In this document: positions 13,401 through 24,900 of the stretch, in pieces | Layout: the number at the start of each line of letters is the position of its first letter | How positions within the stretch are numbered: position 1 is the first letter of the stretch | Source of the DNA: Nymphaea colorata | Lineage: Eukaryota; Streptophyta; Magnoliopsida; Nymphaeales; Nymphaeaceae | NCBI RefSeq assembly: GCF_008831285.2 | Contig: NC_045140.1 | Coordinates: forward strand, 19,342,370-19,406,369 | Length of the DNA stretch: 64,000 nt | Direction: 5' to 3' | Notes under the pieces: model-generated | Told to the model about the DNA's origin: nothing | Seen by the model: only the letters and a program-made list of their open reading frames with translations | Databases searched by the model: none | Translations under genes and position numbers: made by a program

Positions 13401-14919
13401 GCCATTGCACCTTGTTAACATTGTACTAATAAATAGTCTTTCTTGCTTTCTCTTGTCTGAAGATTTAGAGCTGCATCGGTACCCAACTGTGTGATCTTCA
13501 CATGCTTTAACTTAACTTATACGTAGAGACCCCTCTTTTCCGGCAGAGGTAAAGCCAAAAATTTCCATGGGGCAATAAATATAATGTTGACAACTAAGTC
13601 CACATATATATTCATAGGGCAATGATTTTTTTTAAATTTTTATATAAAACAATTGAAATTTTCTAAAATTTACATGTAAAAATTTAAAAAAAAAAAATTG
13701 AGGGGAGGTCAGGACCCTGCAGGCCCCCCCTTTGGCTCTCCCCATGTAACTTAACTAAGCCAGGTCCATCTAAATCCAACTATAAATTAAAAGCTTTAGA
13801 GTAGCTCCGTGGGGTACACGCCCCAGAGAGACCCCACCTATCTCTGTCTCTGCCCCTCCCTTTTCTTCTTTCATAATACAGGAAGAGCATAGCCTTCCAC
13901 AAGTCGAGCTAGAGATGTGCCACATAATACATCCCAACCCACCTGTTTGAGGCCTTTAGACTGAAAATTTTTCAGTAAATAATGGTGAAACTTCCTTCCT
14001 CCTCCCCTTTTGTCTGACCTAGAGGGAGCACCACGTCAAGGTTCAATTACGGACATGGATTCCAATTTCCAAGTGGCGAACACATGGAGTTTGTAGGGTC
14101 GGAGCTAGCTTAATTATTGGTTCGAATTGGTGCGGACCTACTCTGTCACCTTTGGCTAAGCAGATTGTAATAATTGGCTCGCATTATTGTGGGCCAATTT
14201 CTTTGTCTGCTTTCGAGCTACATTCCGGGTTCTTAGATGCTTTCAACTACAAATTAAGTTTGAATTTGAGATATGAAGCTAATAACTCCTTATTGCAATA
14301 GTGTTCACACATTTGAACGAATCATCATGTAATTTCTGTTATTTTATGTTTCTTAGCGTATGAGGTATTGATATAAAAAATAAGTTTAGGTATCTTAGTT
14401 TTCATAATTTGAGCGCATCCACTTTGTATCTGTGCATAGTTCCTTAATCTTTCTGAAAACAACAAAAGTTGCATGTATTTTTTTTTTTAAGCTTCTAGAA
14501 TGAGCATGGTGTTGTGGATTTGCGTCTATTTTGTAGTGTATTTAAATTTCTTAAAATATTTGAAGCAAAAACTAATTTAAAAATATTTTGAGAGCATTTA
14601 CAATTTTATAAAATTAAAAAAGTGAAATAAAATTTGAAAGGGTTTTATGTTAGAAAAGCCCTTAGTCTGGACCCAACTTCCCTGAGACTTCAAATTTAAG
14701 ATCTTAATTTTCAAATATATAAATGGAAGCAGGAATTTATGTTAGAAAATTAAACTCCAACCTTAGGAATTTGGGACTCTCAAAGAACCTTATAAATCCA
14801 ATTCTAAAAATTATTAGAACTGCGGTTTTCCATCCTATTTTTCTTTTAGCCTAATTTGAGGCCTTATAACGTTGGGATGTGCTCTTTTAATGCAGGGGAA
14901 AATAAGAAAGAAGAGGCAT
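10401..14919. other. Gene-poor intergenic DNA
   Basis: No gene is supported here. Open frames at 10432-10710, 11664-11987 and 12808-13161 have no recognisable domain or codon pattern. The end near 11050-11080 (gacggctatcaaacacc) resembles the inverted end of an old MITE. A segment near 13540-13750 begins with agaggtaaagcc and ends with ttggctctcccc. This pattern of inverted, G-rich borders recurs at 15.3-15.9 kb and suggests old non-autonomous transposons. Confidence 0.5.
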
Positions 14920-14979
14920 GAAGGTGAACAGGGTTCCTAAAATTTTATTGAAGGTGAACAGGGTTCCTAAAATTTTATT
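14920..14979. repeat. Exact 30-bp tandem duplication
   Basis: Two perfect adjacent copies of a 30-base unit that begins gaaggtgaacagg and ends aattttatt (14920-14949 and 14950-14979). Complete identity indicates a recent slippage or repair duplication. It lies in intergenic DNA with no gene nearby. Confidence 0.95.
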
Positions 14980-15289
14980 TTTACAACAAGAATGTATGCG
15001 CATTTATTCCACATATAGATCTCGCATACTTTGGTTCATTAAACGTATTTAATGATTTATTCTTGGCTCTTGATTCTTTTTATTAGTTTGCAAGCAGTAT
15101 AGAGAAACCAGATATATCGAAAACATTAATCCAAGTTTTTTTTTTTTATGTCTTCAAGCACCACTGTGAATATATTGGTTTGATTTGGTGCAGACTGAAG
15201 AAGGGGACAAAGACAAAGCGAGGACTTCATCCACAATCTTTCGGTGCAGATAAAGATAAAGAGTCGCAGTGCCCCATTGATCCCTGCAC

Positions 15290-15541
15290 TCTTTGGCTTC
15301 AAGGGCGAAGCCAGGATTTTTTTTAAGGGTGGGGTGGGGCCAAGGTTCCCTCTCTCTACCCTTGTTGGGCTCCCCAACAGCGTTAAGTTTTCAACTCTCA
15401 TGATCATAAAAAGGTTCTCTCTCTCTCTCAATCTCGATATATATCTATATATATATATACCCCATATAGTTTAAAAAGAGTAGTTATCAATATTTCTACT
15501 CATAGAAAGTAGGATGAAAAGTTCATCACCGTTCATTTCAT

Positions 15542-15587
<46 letters not shown>

Positions 15588-15890
15588 TGATGATGAAAGC
15601 CCAACAGCGCCAGCCTGTTATAATCACCTTTCTCAGCACCTTGAAATATTTTTAATTTTTTCAATGTAATCTTTTTTTTCAATTCGCTGGAGTGGGGCCC
15701 TGACCCAAGTGGACTTCCCTCCATCTGCCCCTGTAAGGAGAGCCAAATTATAGTTTAAAAAATTTGGCAGAAATAAAAATATCATTTTTCAATTTTTTTA
15801 CATGAGTGAAATTTTTAAAAATTTATATGTACATTTAAAAAAAAAAATTTGAGAGGGGCCCAGGCCCACCCTCAGCATGACATGGACCTG
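15290..15890. repeat. Degenerate non-autonomous repeat fragments with G-rich borders
   Basis: Several short segments share a border pattern: cgaagccaggatttttttt near 15310, aaggagagccaaa near 15735, and tttgagaggggcccagg near 15850. The last matches the sequence near 13690 (attgaggggaggtcagg), with the same preceding A/T tract. This looks like multiple copies of one old repeat family in both orientations. The class is unresolved. Confidence 0.5.
15541..15585. repeat. (CA)n-(AT)n compound microsatellite
   Basis: About seven CA units run directly into about fifteen AT units. It lies inside the repeat-rich intergenic region. Confidence 0.95.
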
Positions 15891-15979
15891 CACCTTTTTG
15901 TCCCACATGGTAAGGAGTGGGATGGTAATGGCTCGCGTGAATGGCCTTGCCATGTTACCAGCATGAACATCGTGACCTC

Positions 15980-15982
<3 letters not shown>

Positions 15983-16031
<49 letters not shown>
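15983..16031. repeat. (AT)n microsatellite, about 24 units
   Basis: An uninterrupted AT dinucleotide run of about 49 bases, located just upstream of the decayed copia element. Confidence 0.95.
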
Positions 16032-16038
<7 letters not shown>

Positions 16039-16159
16039 GGGGGCGAATCCTCATGGCCTGTGCACTTCCATCTCATACTTTTAAAGTTATGCCTTCGGGG
16101 GTCTAAAATTTGTTCTTCCGGTTAGAAACCCTTTTCCTGGCTACTACTATCTTTCTCAA

Positions 16160-17170
16160 GTTTACATGGAACAACTCCCTAGATATGCTGAAGGAGAGAT
16201 CTAAGGATCATGTGTGCAGGCTAAACAGTGCTCTTTATGAATTGAAACAAACTTCTCCCTCTTAGCTTGAGATTTTCCCTCTTAAAATTTGAGAGTATGA
16301 TATTTGCAGCTGTTGTCTTGATGAGATAAAGAAGTTTTTAATTATCTGCATATAATGTTGATGATATAATCATCCAGGTAAGTACATGCACAAGGAAGAG
16401 ATTGTTAATGGAAAATTTTAAGATGAAGGACCTCAAAAAACAATTAAGGTACTATGAGGTTATACAGCAAAATACACCCTTGATCATTTGGGTAGGGCAA
16501 AAATCAAATACTGTAAACTTTTAGGCCTTTCTAGTGTGTTACATCAAAGGATGAGCTCTAAAGATAGAAACACGTATAGTGATCATTGGTATGCTTCAAT
16601 ATCTTACTTCATTTGACTACACATTATAGATTCCGTTAATTACATATCTCAAAATGCATAAACTAAGGACGACTTGGCCATGTGAATGCTGTGAAGAGAA
16701 TTTTAAGATTTTTGGGCTCTTTGGAAACAGTAACAGGTCGTTTCTGTTCCATAAGTCTACCCCAAGGTTCATGGAACACTGTGTTCCAATCTTCCATAAG
16801 CCTGCTTAATTGGGGCGGGTCTATGGAACGGTAAAACCCTGTTATTGTTTCCAAATAGCCTAAAAAAGGACCATTGGTGATGGTGTCGTTTATTAAAGAA
16901 ATTAGACTGGTAAAGGAGTATGAAATCCTCACTTGCATATTGGGCAAGTGATCTTGATGAAAGGAGAACCATTTCCAGATACTGTGTTTTTATCATTCGG
17001 TAACAGGAAACAAAGGGTTGTTGCTAAATCTATTACATTTACCTTCGATCCAGTAAAGCACAACCATCAAAGCATATTCAGGATCAGAAGTCAAGTCACT
17101 GACTCGTTCGTTAAATGCCTAACAAGGTATCAATTGTCCATAGTACATGCAAAACTTGAAGGAGGGTAAT
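16160..17170 (+). mobile_element. Decayed Ty1-copia retrotransposon fragment (RT and RNase H)
   Basis: Translating across frameshifts and stops gives the ordered hallmarks of a plant copia polyprotein: VYMEQ, then a block reading CRLNSALYELKQTSP, then VDDIII near 16360, then MENFKMKDL and LRYY. RNase H remnants follow after 16930 (YWASDLDERRTISRYCVF). The terminal LTRYQLSIVHAKLEGG near 17120-17167 corresponds to the usual end of copia polyproteins. No frame is intact and no long terminal repeats were identified, so this is an old, inactive internal fragment. A MITE interrupts it between the RT and RNase H remnants. Confidence 0.85.
16714..16861. mobile_element. MITE-like element nested in the copia fragment
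   Basis: About 148 bases bounded by imperfect inverted repeats of about 40 bases. The left end reads gggctctttggaaacagtaa; the right end read on the other strand gives ggctatttggaaacaataa, and both arms run on to a shared ttccata. It has no coding capacity and interrupts the copia remnant, so it inserted later. I could not define a clean target-site duplication, so the superfamily is open. Confidence 0.75.
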
Positions 17171-18900
17171 AAGATATTAACTGGATCAGGGTTGAATCCA
17201 AATCCATATACATATGGTTTCCTAACTTATTTGTATTGGCATGGTTGCAGTTTTTATCGATCCTTCAAAGAATCCCAAGTCTAATGCATACTTGGCAAAC
17301 TCAGCGACCGACTCAGGAATAGATTGGGTCCGCCCTAAAGACTAGGCCACGATCCAAGTATTGATCCAACAAATCTAAAAGAAATCAGTCTTGGGTCGTC
17401 GGAATCGTTGGATTAACGAACTGGATCGAGATTGCCTGACCACTGTTGATCCAACCTTAAGCAAGAAGTTACAATTTCCTTTGACTTGGGCTGTCTTGTC
17501 GACCTGGTTTTCTTCTTCAGACTGGTTCAAATCGCCACATATAATAAGCTGTCGAGGTCGCCTTTCCCCTGTTATCAGAAGCTTCAATGTGGGGTGGAGG
17601 GGCACATCTCACTCTCACTGGCGTATTGTTCAAGACTGCCAGGTTTTATATAATATATAACTATCACTAATAAATTTTGATGTTGACTCTACGTAAATTT
17701 CTCGTTTCGTTTTATCTTATGCCTATGTTTTATCTCCTCTTGAGTTAATTAGTATACTTTCATGTCACTTGATCTGATTTCTCATTTCAGTAAGCCTTGC
17801 TGTATTCACCGTATGTTGTAAGCCTAATTGGGTTCTCATTCCCCCTGTTGGCTCTTCTTTCTTCTACGGTTTAAAGTTATTAGCCTTTTTCAAGTCAGTA
17901 ATATGGGAGGAAATATTAGTAAAGCATGTCGGTAATACGTCAACAGGAATACACTAGAGATATTTGTGGCCCGACCTGACTGCATCGCCAAGTCAACTTG
18001 CTGACCCGCTGACCATGTCATCAGCCAATCTAAATCTGATTCACGGGTTCACCAACTATAGCCTAATGTGTAATGTGTCATATTATTAAAAGGAGGATTA
18101 AGGTGGCCCTCCTGTAGAGTGGCTCGCATCTCCTCCTTTTCTCCACCCTCCCTCTTTCATTTTTTTTGGCTGAATGAAGACAATGGCCCCTTCCAAATAT
18201 CTGACCCTGTAAATCCTTACTACTACGTCTGACATGTGAAAGTAAATAGAAAAGAAATTGATAATTTCTGTAGAAAAAAAAATACCAAAAGCTAACCTAA
18301 AGCTGGGGATGCTAAAAGCAACTACAGCATATATGCGAAGAAAGCCTGCATTCAGCAGCACCATTGAGATAATGTGTAATAACCATTAAACCATGTACTT
18401 GAATCATATCTTGACCATGTCGAAGCCTATTACAACAATACAAAGCCCAGGTACAAAATAGCTAAGTTACCCAACAAAATTTTTCTGAGGGGAAAAGGAA
18501 AGCCTAATCTATTGAACTCCAAGGACAAATGCCCCTATCCCTAAGAGTATAGCACAAATTCTCCTTTCACGTATGCCCCGTCAGCTATTGTCGTAAATAA
18601 TATTAACTGCATAAAAGTTGAAGCTAAGCATCAAAATTATTTGTGGTTCACATGGTTTACTAAATGCAATATGACAATTTGAAAAATTAGAAAAAAATAA
18701 AAGGAATACCAGAGGGAAAGAATTTCCTTTCTTGCACTTCATAGGATCTGCGTTATTCAGAAACTATGTATTAAACTGACAACCAAGTGCATTTCGAAAT
18801 TTCATTATGTACAGAAGCTGACAAGTTATTATAGCAGATATAGCAAATAGAATATAGACAAAAAAACATGCCACTAAGAGAAAAGCATTCCCATGCTCGT
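17171..18900. other. Intergenic DNA and probable 3' UTR of the TBC gene
   Basis: Nothing coding is supported. The first part may contain a remnant 3' long terminal repeat of the copia element, but no direct repeat was found to prove it. The portion nearest 18900 probably contains the 3' untranslated region of the TBC gene on the minus strand. The open frames at 17375-17660 and 18098-18364 show no recognisable domain. Confidence 0.5.
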
Positions 18901-21900
18901 TCACCCTGTATCATGATATTGATGCTTGATTTTGTGCTTCCAATCCATCAACTCCTGAAAGGTGTGGAATTGGCTCACTTCAGAACCTTGGCATCTTCAT
19001 AAAAAAAGGACCTGGTAAACCAAACGAATTTGAGATTCTATTTATCGTTGTACTCTCAATGTTGAGCTTGAAAAGCCAACAAGATAGACTTCTTCTCTGG
19101 ACCAAACCATGCAGAATGTATAAGTTTTCCAAATACCCATCATAGGAAGCATGGACAGGTATACCAGCGTCGCCTTTTTCTTAACCAAATCCAAGTTGTC
19201 CCTCCAGCAACTGGACATCTCTAGACATGACCGAAAGTGTTCAAGTTTTAATAGAACAGTTTTAGTCCTTGAAAAGGGTACTGGGACGCCAAATGAGGAG
19301 AACATACAGATGGTTTTTATTGGGAAAGGATTATTCAGATAAGTTATTCCCCAAATAAGATTTATTTTTGGAAAATAATATTTTATAGAAAATAGAGTTT
19401 AAGTCCTTTTGACGGTTATTCAGTTTTTTATTTTACGGCGGCCAATTTTGTATGGTGAATCTAATTCAACCTTGTTTCTTCAGACTTGACACAGAGATCT
19501 GAACTAAATCTCTTTTAACCATGTGCAAAGCACATGTTAAGAAATCCAGAACAATCCAGTTGTTCGTGCACCCATAATTTAAGCATCAAACAATCAATTT
19601 GTAATGAATCAAACTTCTAACACTTTTGTAACTTTGTTAGCATTAATGCATGTAAAGAAGTTCAAATCAATATTGAGATCAGAGCCATAGGGCCCAATTA
19701 GTAACTATGCTATGGACATGGCTTAGTCTATAAAAATTTTTTTATCAAAGTAATCCAGCTCACATTCTTCTTAAGATCAACAAATTTTCAATGCAAAAGC
19801 ATGAAAAGAAGAATTCAGGTATGACCTTAGTTTTATCCATCTATCTAGTCTTTATGATGAACATGGACATTTCCACAGTAAGCAACTTGTACCTAAGTCT
19901 GGGATCTGAATCCAGTCATACCTGGGAAATCAGATGTTGTACAACTGAAACCCACTGAAAGCGACAAGCATATGAGCATTTTTGTACTGCTTTTATTTTC
20001 AGGATAAACAATTTTCCCACAATATTAGGTGTGAGGATGAGGAAGGTAAAGGACGAGGTTTACTTGGTATATTTATGTATCACTTTGATTATGCTTAGGA
20101 GTTAGGACATCACTAAGGATGAGTAACCTCAAGGACCAACATGACATTACAGAAGATAAGGAAAGAATATTGTCATTGGTGTGTTCGACAATAAGCCATA
20201 CTGCAGAGATGCATCTGAAAAATCTCAATTTAATATGATAATATCTCTGCAAGAATTACCAAGAACAAAGTCAACTATGATAGGAATGGAAATAAAGTAT
20301 AAGGACAGAAGTTGCACATGTAACACTAAGAACAATATTAAACAACAAAGGAACAAAATGTGCATATGCAGTTCCATGTATGTGAGAGGCAAAAAGAAGC
20401 AGCATATCCATGTCATAGGCATTTTATACAAGCCATTGAACAACAAGCACAAAGCAAATTGTTCTCCTTAATATGCACAAAAATGTAATCCATAATCTAA
20501 AATGCCTCCGGTTGTCCTAAGATCAAATGGTGACCATTCATAATTCTTATGTAAGACTAGATAAAACCACTCATAAGGGGACCAAGTTGTAAACAGCTCA
20601 ATACATGTAAAAATGGGTTGAAATGTTGTTTACCTGCATAGCTTGCAAAGGAGGACGAACGCAGTAGAAATCCACCTAATTGTTTAAACAAGAATTTCTC
20701 CAGCTCAATTCCTTAACTAATCATATGCTCATTGCATTTATTCCAATGCAAACTGTTATTTAATGAATTTGTAGTTCTCAAATTCATCATTGTCAGCAAA
20801 TTTTGGAGATGTAACTTGAGATTTGCCTGACAGCACACCAATGAGAAGTATGACCTACATCTCATACTTCTGTGTTCCCATTGCTAGACTGCTTCATAAG
20901 CTGTTACATATATCAAAACAAGCAGGTGCTTGAGAAAACCATAAGAAGTGCCCAATAGAGTCCTATATTTGCATGTACTGATGGCAAGAAAAGTAACTTA
21001 AAAGAAAATCAAATTCATTTCTAAAAACAGAGGCATATCACCTTGTAAAAGTACTTTTTTCTTAGCCTCATACCCAATCTTACACATCTCTTCACATTGA
21101 TTTCAAGCTTCTTGTCATTGAACATCTGCATTATAGAAAAAGGTATTGCCATTATTAGAAATGAAAAAAGAAAAGATATCAAGAGTTAGTTTTTCAGTAA
21201 GTATCTGACCACTGCAAAGTTCCAAACATATAAACAGCAATACATTGTTGGGGGACTCTCAACTAAGCATCAACCTCTTGAACCATAGCTTAGATCAGAT
21301 GATCCAGAAATTGAAATGAAACATAATGACTATAAGTAAATATGGCACCAAAGCAACAAAGCCAAGGATTTGATTTTATAAAGCATATTAGGAGCTAAAA
21401 ATTGAATAGTCCAGGAAGAGCTTTCACAAATCAACTCAGGAAACTATCAAGAAGAAATGCTGAAGCAGAATCTATCTGTCCTTAAATATCAGAAATATAG
21501 CAAAGATTTTCTTGTCAAAGATAAAGAGCTGGGATATAGTTTACCTTTATTACGTCATCCATGGAACAGGCTTGCTTAATGATTTTTGGACGGTTGAGAA
21601 TCAGGATCGCTGCCACGCAAAAAACAGCCAAATCATCATCCCCGTTCCTTAAGGGTGAAAAGGCAAGTGTGTTGGTCTGCCAATGATGGTTCCTTGTCCA
21701 GAAATTACTAGGCTTAAACCCACAAAATGGAATCATGGAGATTGGCCTCAAGGCATCAACCCCACATACAGGTTCTTCTGCATTAGAGTGTGCAGTTGGT
21801 GAGTTTTTTGAATGTTGTTTATTGTTTCCATCAGTTGTACATGTTGCAGCATCTTGTGGAAGACGTAAGATGAGTGGATCAAGGCAATTATCTGCTAGTT

Positions 21901-24900
21901 CACGAGAGGCAGCTTCATCGAAATCTGCAGCCCACATCATCTGAGAAGCAGAACAACCAATGACCATAACAAATAGCACAATGTTTCAAGGGAAAAGAAA
22001 GGAGTCTGGAGAGACTGCAAGTAACAAGTAAACAAGATGACCAATATGGCGACATCCCATCTGGATGTAAAATTCATTGAGTTTTAGGTGGAACAGAAAA
22101 AATATCCAGAAAAAAAAATTATGACAACTTTTTGTCAATTACATAGAATGTGGTAAAGTAACAAATAATGGTCACATTGAATTAAAGAAAGGAGTTGGTA
22201 GCTGAGCTCATAGAGGAAAAAACAAATGTCTCATGTCATTTTTTGGAAAAAACTGAAGTTCCTATATACATTTCCTATATGCATAAGTGAACAGAGTAAA
22301 ATCCAAGAAACGTGAAAAAGGAAATTACTGTCAAAAACAGAAAAAGAGAAGGTCTGTGAGAAAAGCAACCAACAAGACACTGCAGTAGTAACCAACAAAA
22401 TATGGTACTGACAAGTGACAACCAATAAAATGTGCTTTAAGTTATGGTACTATTCTCACTAACAGGAAATAAGCACCTGAATAGACAAAAAATGAAACAG
22501 ATATCCTGCAAAAGATCATTGCAGAGAGAAAGAGAGAGAAATTTCAGAAAAGGTGTTTACAGTCACATCACAAGGCACTAGTCAAAATGTTCTCCCTCAT
22601 CATGCCTCTGTACTCTGCACCTTTATCTGTACGTTGTTAATTAGAATCATCATTTTCTTTGAGAGTCCACATTCAGATTCTTTTATGTGAACTGCAGGCC
22701 AATCACATGAAAAGCATCAAAAACTGTAGAGAATAAAGCATAAAAGTTTCAAAACCTGACGTGCACCACTATATGATTGATTGGGTCCTCTCTGGAGAAC
22801 TGATACATGGGGGTACTTTCACAGGTGTCCTAGCTTGAAGTTGACGCACTTTAGCAGCAGGTCATGCTTATATATGCTCCTCAATGAATTGGACATATCA
22901 TGGTTTCATTAATTAGGAAAAGTTCTTTGGTCTGAATTATTTTGTATAAACATTGTTTTTAAAATTTCATAAATTTTATGCACACCATAGGCCAATTGGT
23001 TAGATAAAACTTGGAAAATAGAAATGCACATCAAAGCCTCTCAATTTTTCTGATAAGAAGCCATGAAGATTTCTATGTATACCGTTCCTTATAAAACTGA
23101 GCACATGAAGACCTATTGCACAATCTCCAATAAGTAGCCTAAGGAGTTATAATTACAAGGACAAATTCAAGAAATACTTGAAAAGAACATTTGCAAAAGT
23201 CGACCAAGCTACCATAGATCAGGTCTCCGTGAAGGATATAAAGCCCACCACAAGTAGGCTTTTTCTCTCTGCCACAAAGAAAACCAATTTACCAGTGACT
23301 CTCTAAGATTTGTGGTAGCAAAATTAGTTCTCATGTAATGTCGAAACGGCAGTAACACTCACCAACCATAGACAATAAAATAGTAACATATAGAAAATAC
23401 AAGTTGAACATACTTTGTAACTGGTACATCAAATTAAATGTCAAATCATGCAAACCATCTGTATGGATCAGCAGCATAGGAATTGTAGTATGAAACGTTC
23501 CATGATTACAAAACAAATCAATTTTTGAGTAATACAAACCTCCCACATGGAAAGTGCTTCATTGAATGATAACTCCCGACGAAAAAGCACCAGGAGCATT
23601 CGAAATGCAAAAAGAAGGCTCTCAGCACCTATCACTGATAAATGAGTGAACATCTCAAAATCTGTTAGTTCCAAGATCCGTCCCAAAGCTTCTAACTGCT
23701 TCATAACTCCAGTAGGTCCTTCCATATGGAAATTTTGCCGCTACCATGGCCACATAAGATGATAAGTTGGATACACATTTAAATTGCTTGAAAATGTAGA
23801 GATTCCATCAAGAGATCAAAGATTTACCATTCGGCGAAGAAGCATCTCAAAACACCAGAAAGCATCAGCATTGTCCTCATAGAGGATAACAAACGGAGAA
23901 AGCAAATCACTCATACCTGAAATCAAATTTAGTCTCCAATAAAATAATGCTAGCTGAGCATGAATATCTAAAGCAACTGTTTTCCCTAAATCATTCAGGA
24001 AATAAAAATACAAAAATATGATATTCAACCTTGGCAGTAGCCAGTGGCAGGATCCACCCATGCATAGACAGCTAGAATATCTGACATCCGAGCAATATTT
24101 TTTGTGTCCCCATAAAATTCGAGATGACTATCAGTTCTCACTACATCAACCACTGGTATTTCACAAAGTTAGTTTTGGGAATAATGTAATATAAATTTTG
24201 TCTATGATGCAAATGGAATTGGAAAAGTGTACAATTTGTTTGTACTTTGTACTGTATGAAAAAGGAAAGGAATAATATAAGACTATATACCAATTCTGTG
24301 AAGCGTCCAAAGCCAATCAGCTACCCTCCCCTCATCAGAGATTGCATCACAAGAACCATGTGCATCCGTTATTGTCATTTCTCCATCATAAGGTATTCCA
24401 ATTTTGTCACAAGAAATTCTCTGACATTCCAAGTTCTTTGCCTGCACCATTTGATGGGCGTCAAAGTTGGAGTCCTCATAACTACTCAATCTAGAATCTA
24501 AATTGGCAAATCTTTTATCTTCTCTTATCAAATCTATATTATTATCCATTTGAACATTATGTGCATCTTCATTGTTCACCATCCATCTGGGTTGTGTTAC
24601 AAATGTAGTTTCTTCTATTTCACATAATTTATCATCCCTTTCGCTCTTTTCGAATAAATCTGTTACAGGCAGAGGTGGAAAATCAAAATATGAATCCGCT
24701 GAGTATTCCGATTTAAACATTTCTCCTGTTCTGTAAGAATAGTTTTCATTTGGAGAATCATAACCTGCATAGTCAGTTCTTTCCTTGACACATGCAGTGT
24801 TAGCAGAACCACCTAAACAACTTGTTTTATATGCATAATCCATGTCATCATTATTCACTTCATAAGGTCTCTTTATTTCACTTGAAGCATCTTGAGAAGC

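Noticed and set aside
19042..19305. 87-codon minus-strand frame, considered as an extra TBC exon or F-box fragment
   Set aside because: It contains no recognisable motif and is not needed to keep TBC phase; exons 10 and 11 join without it.
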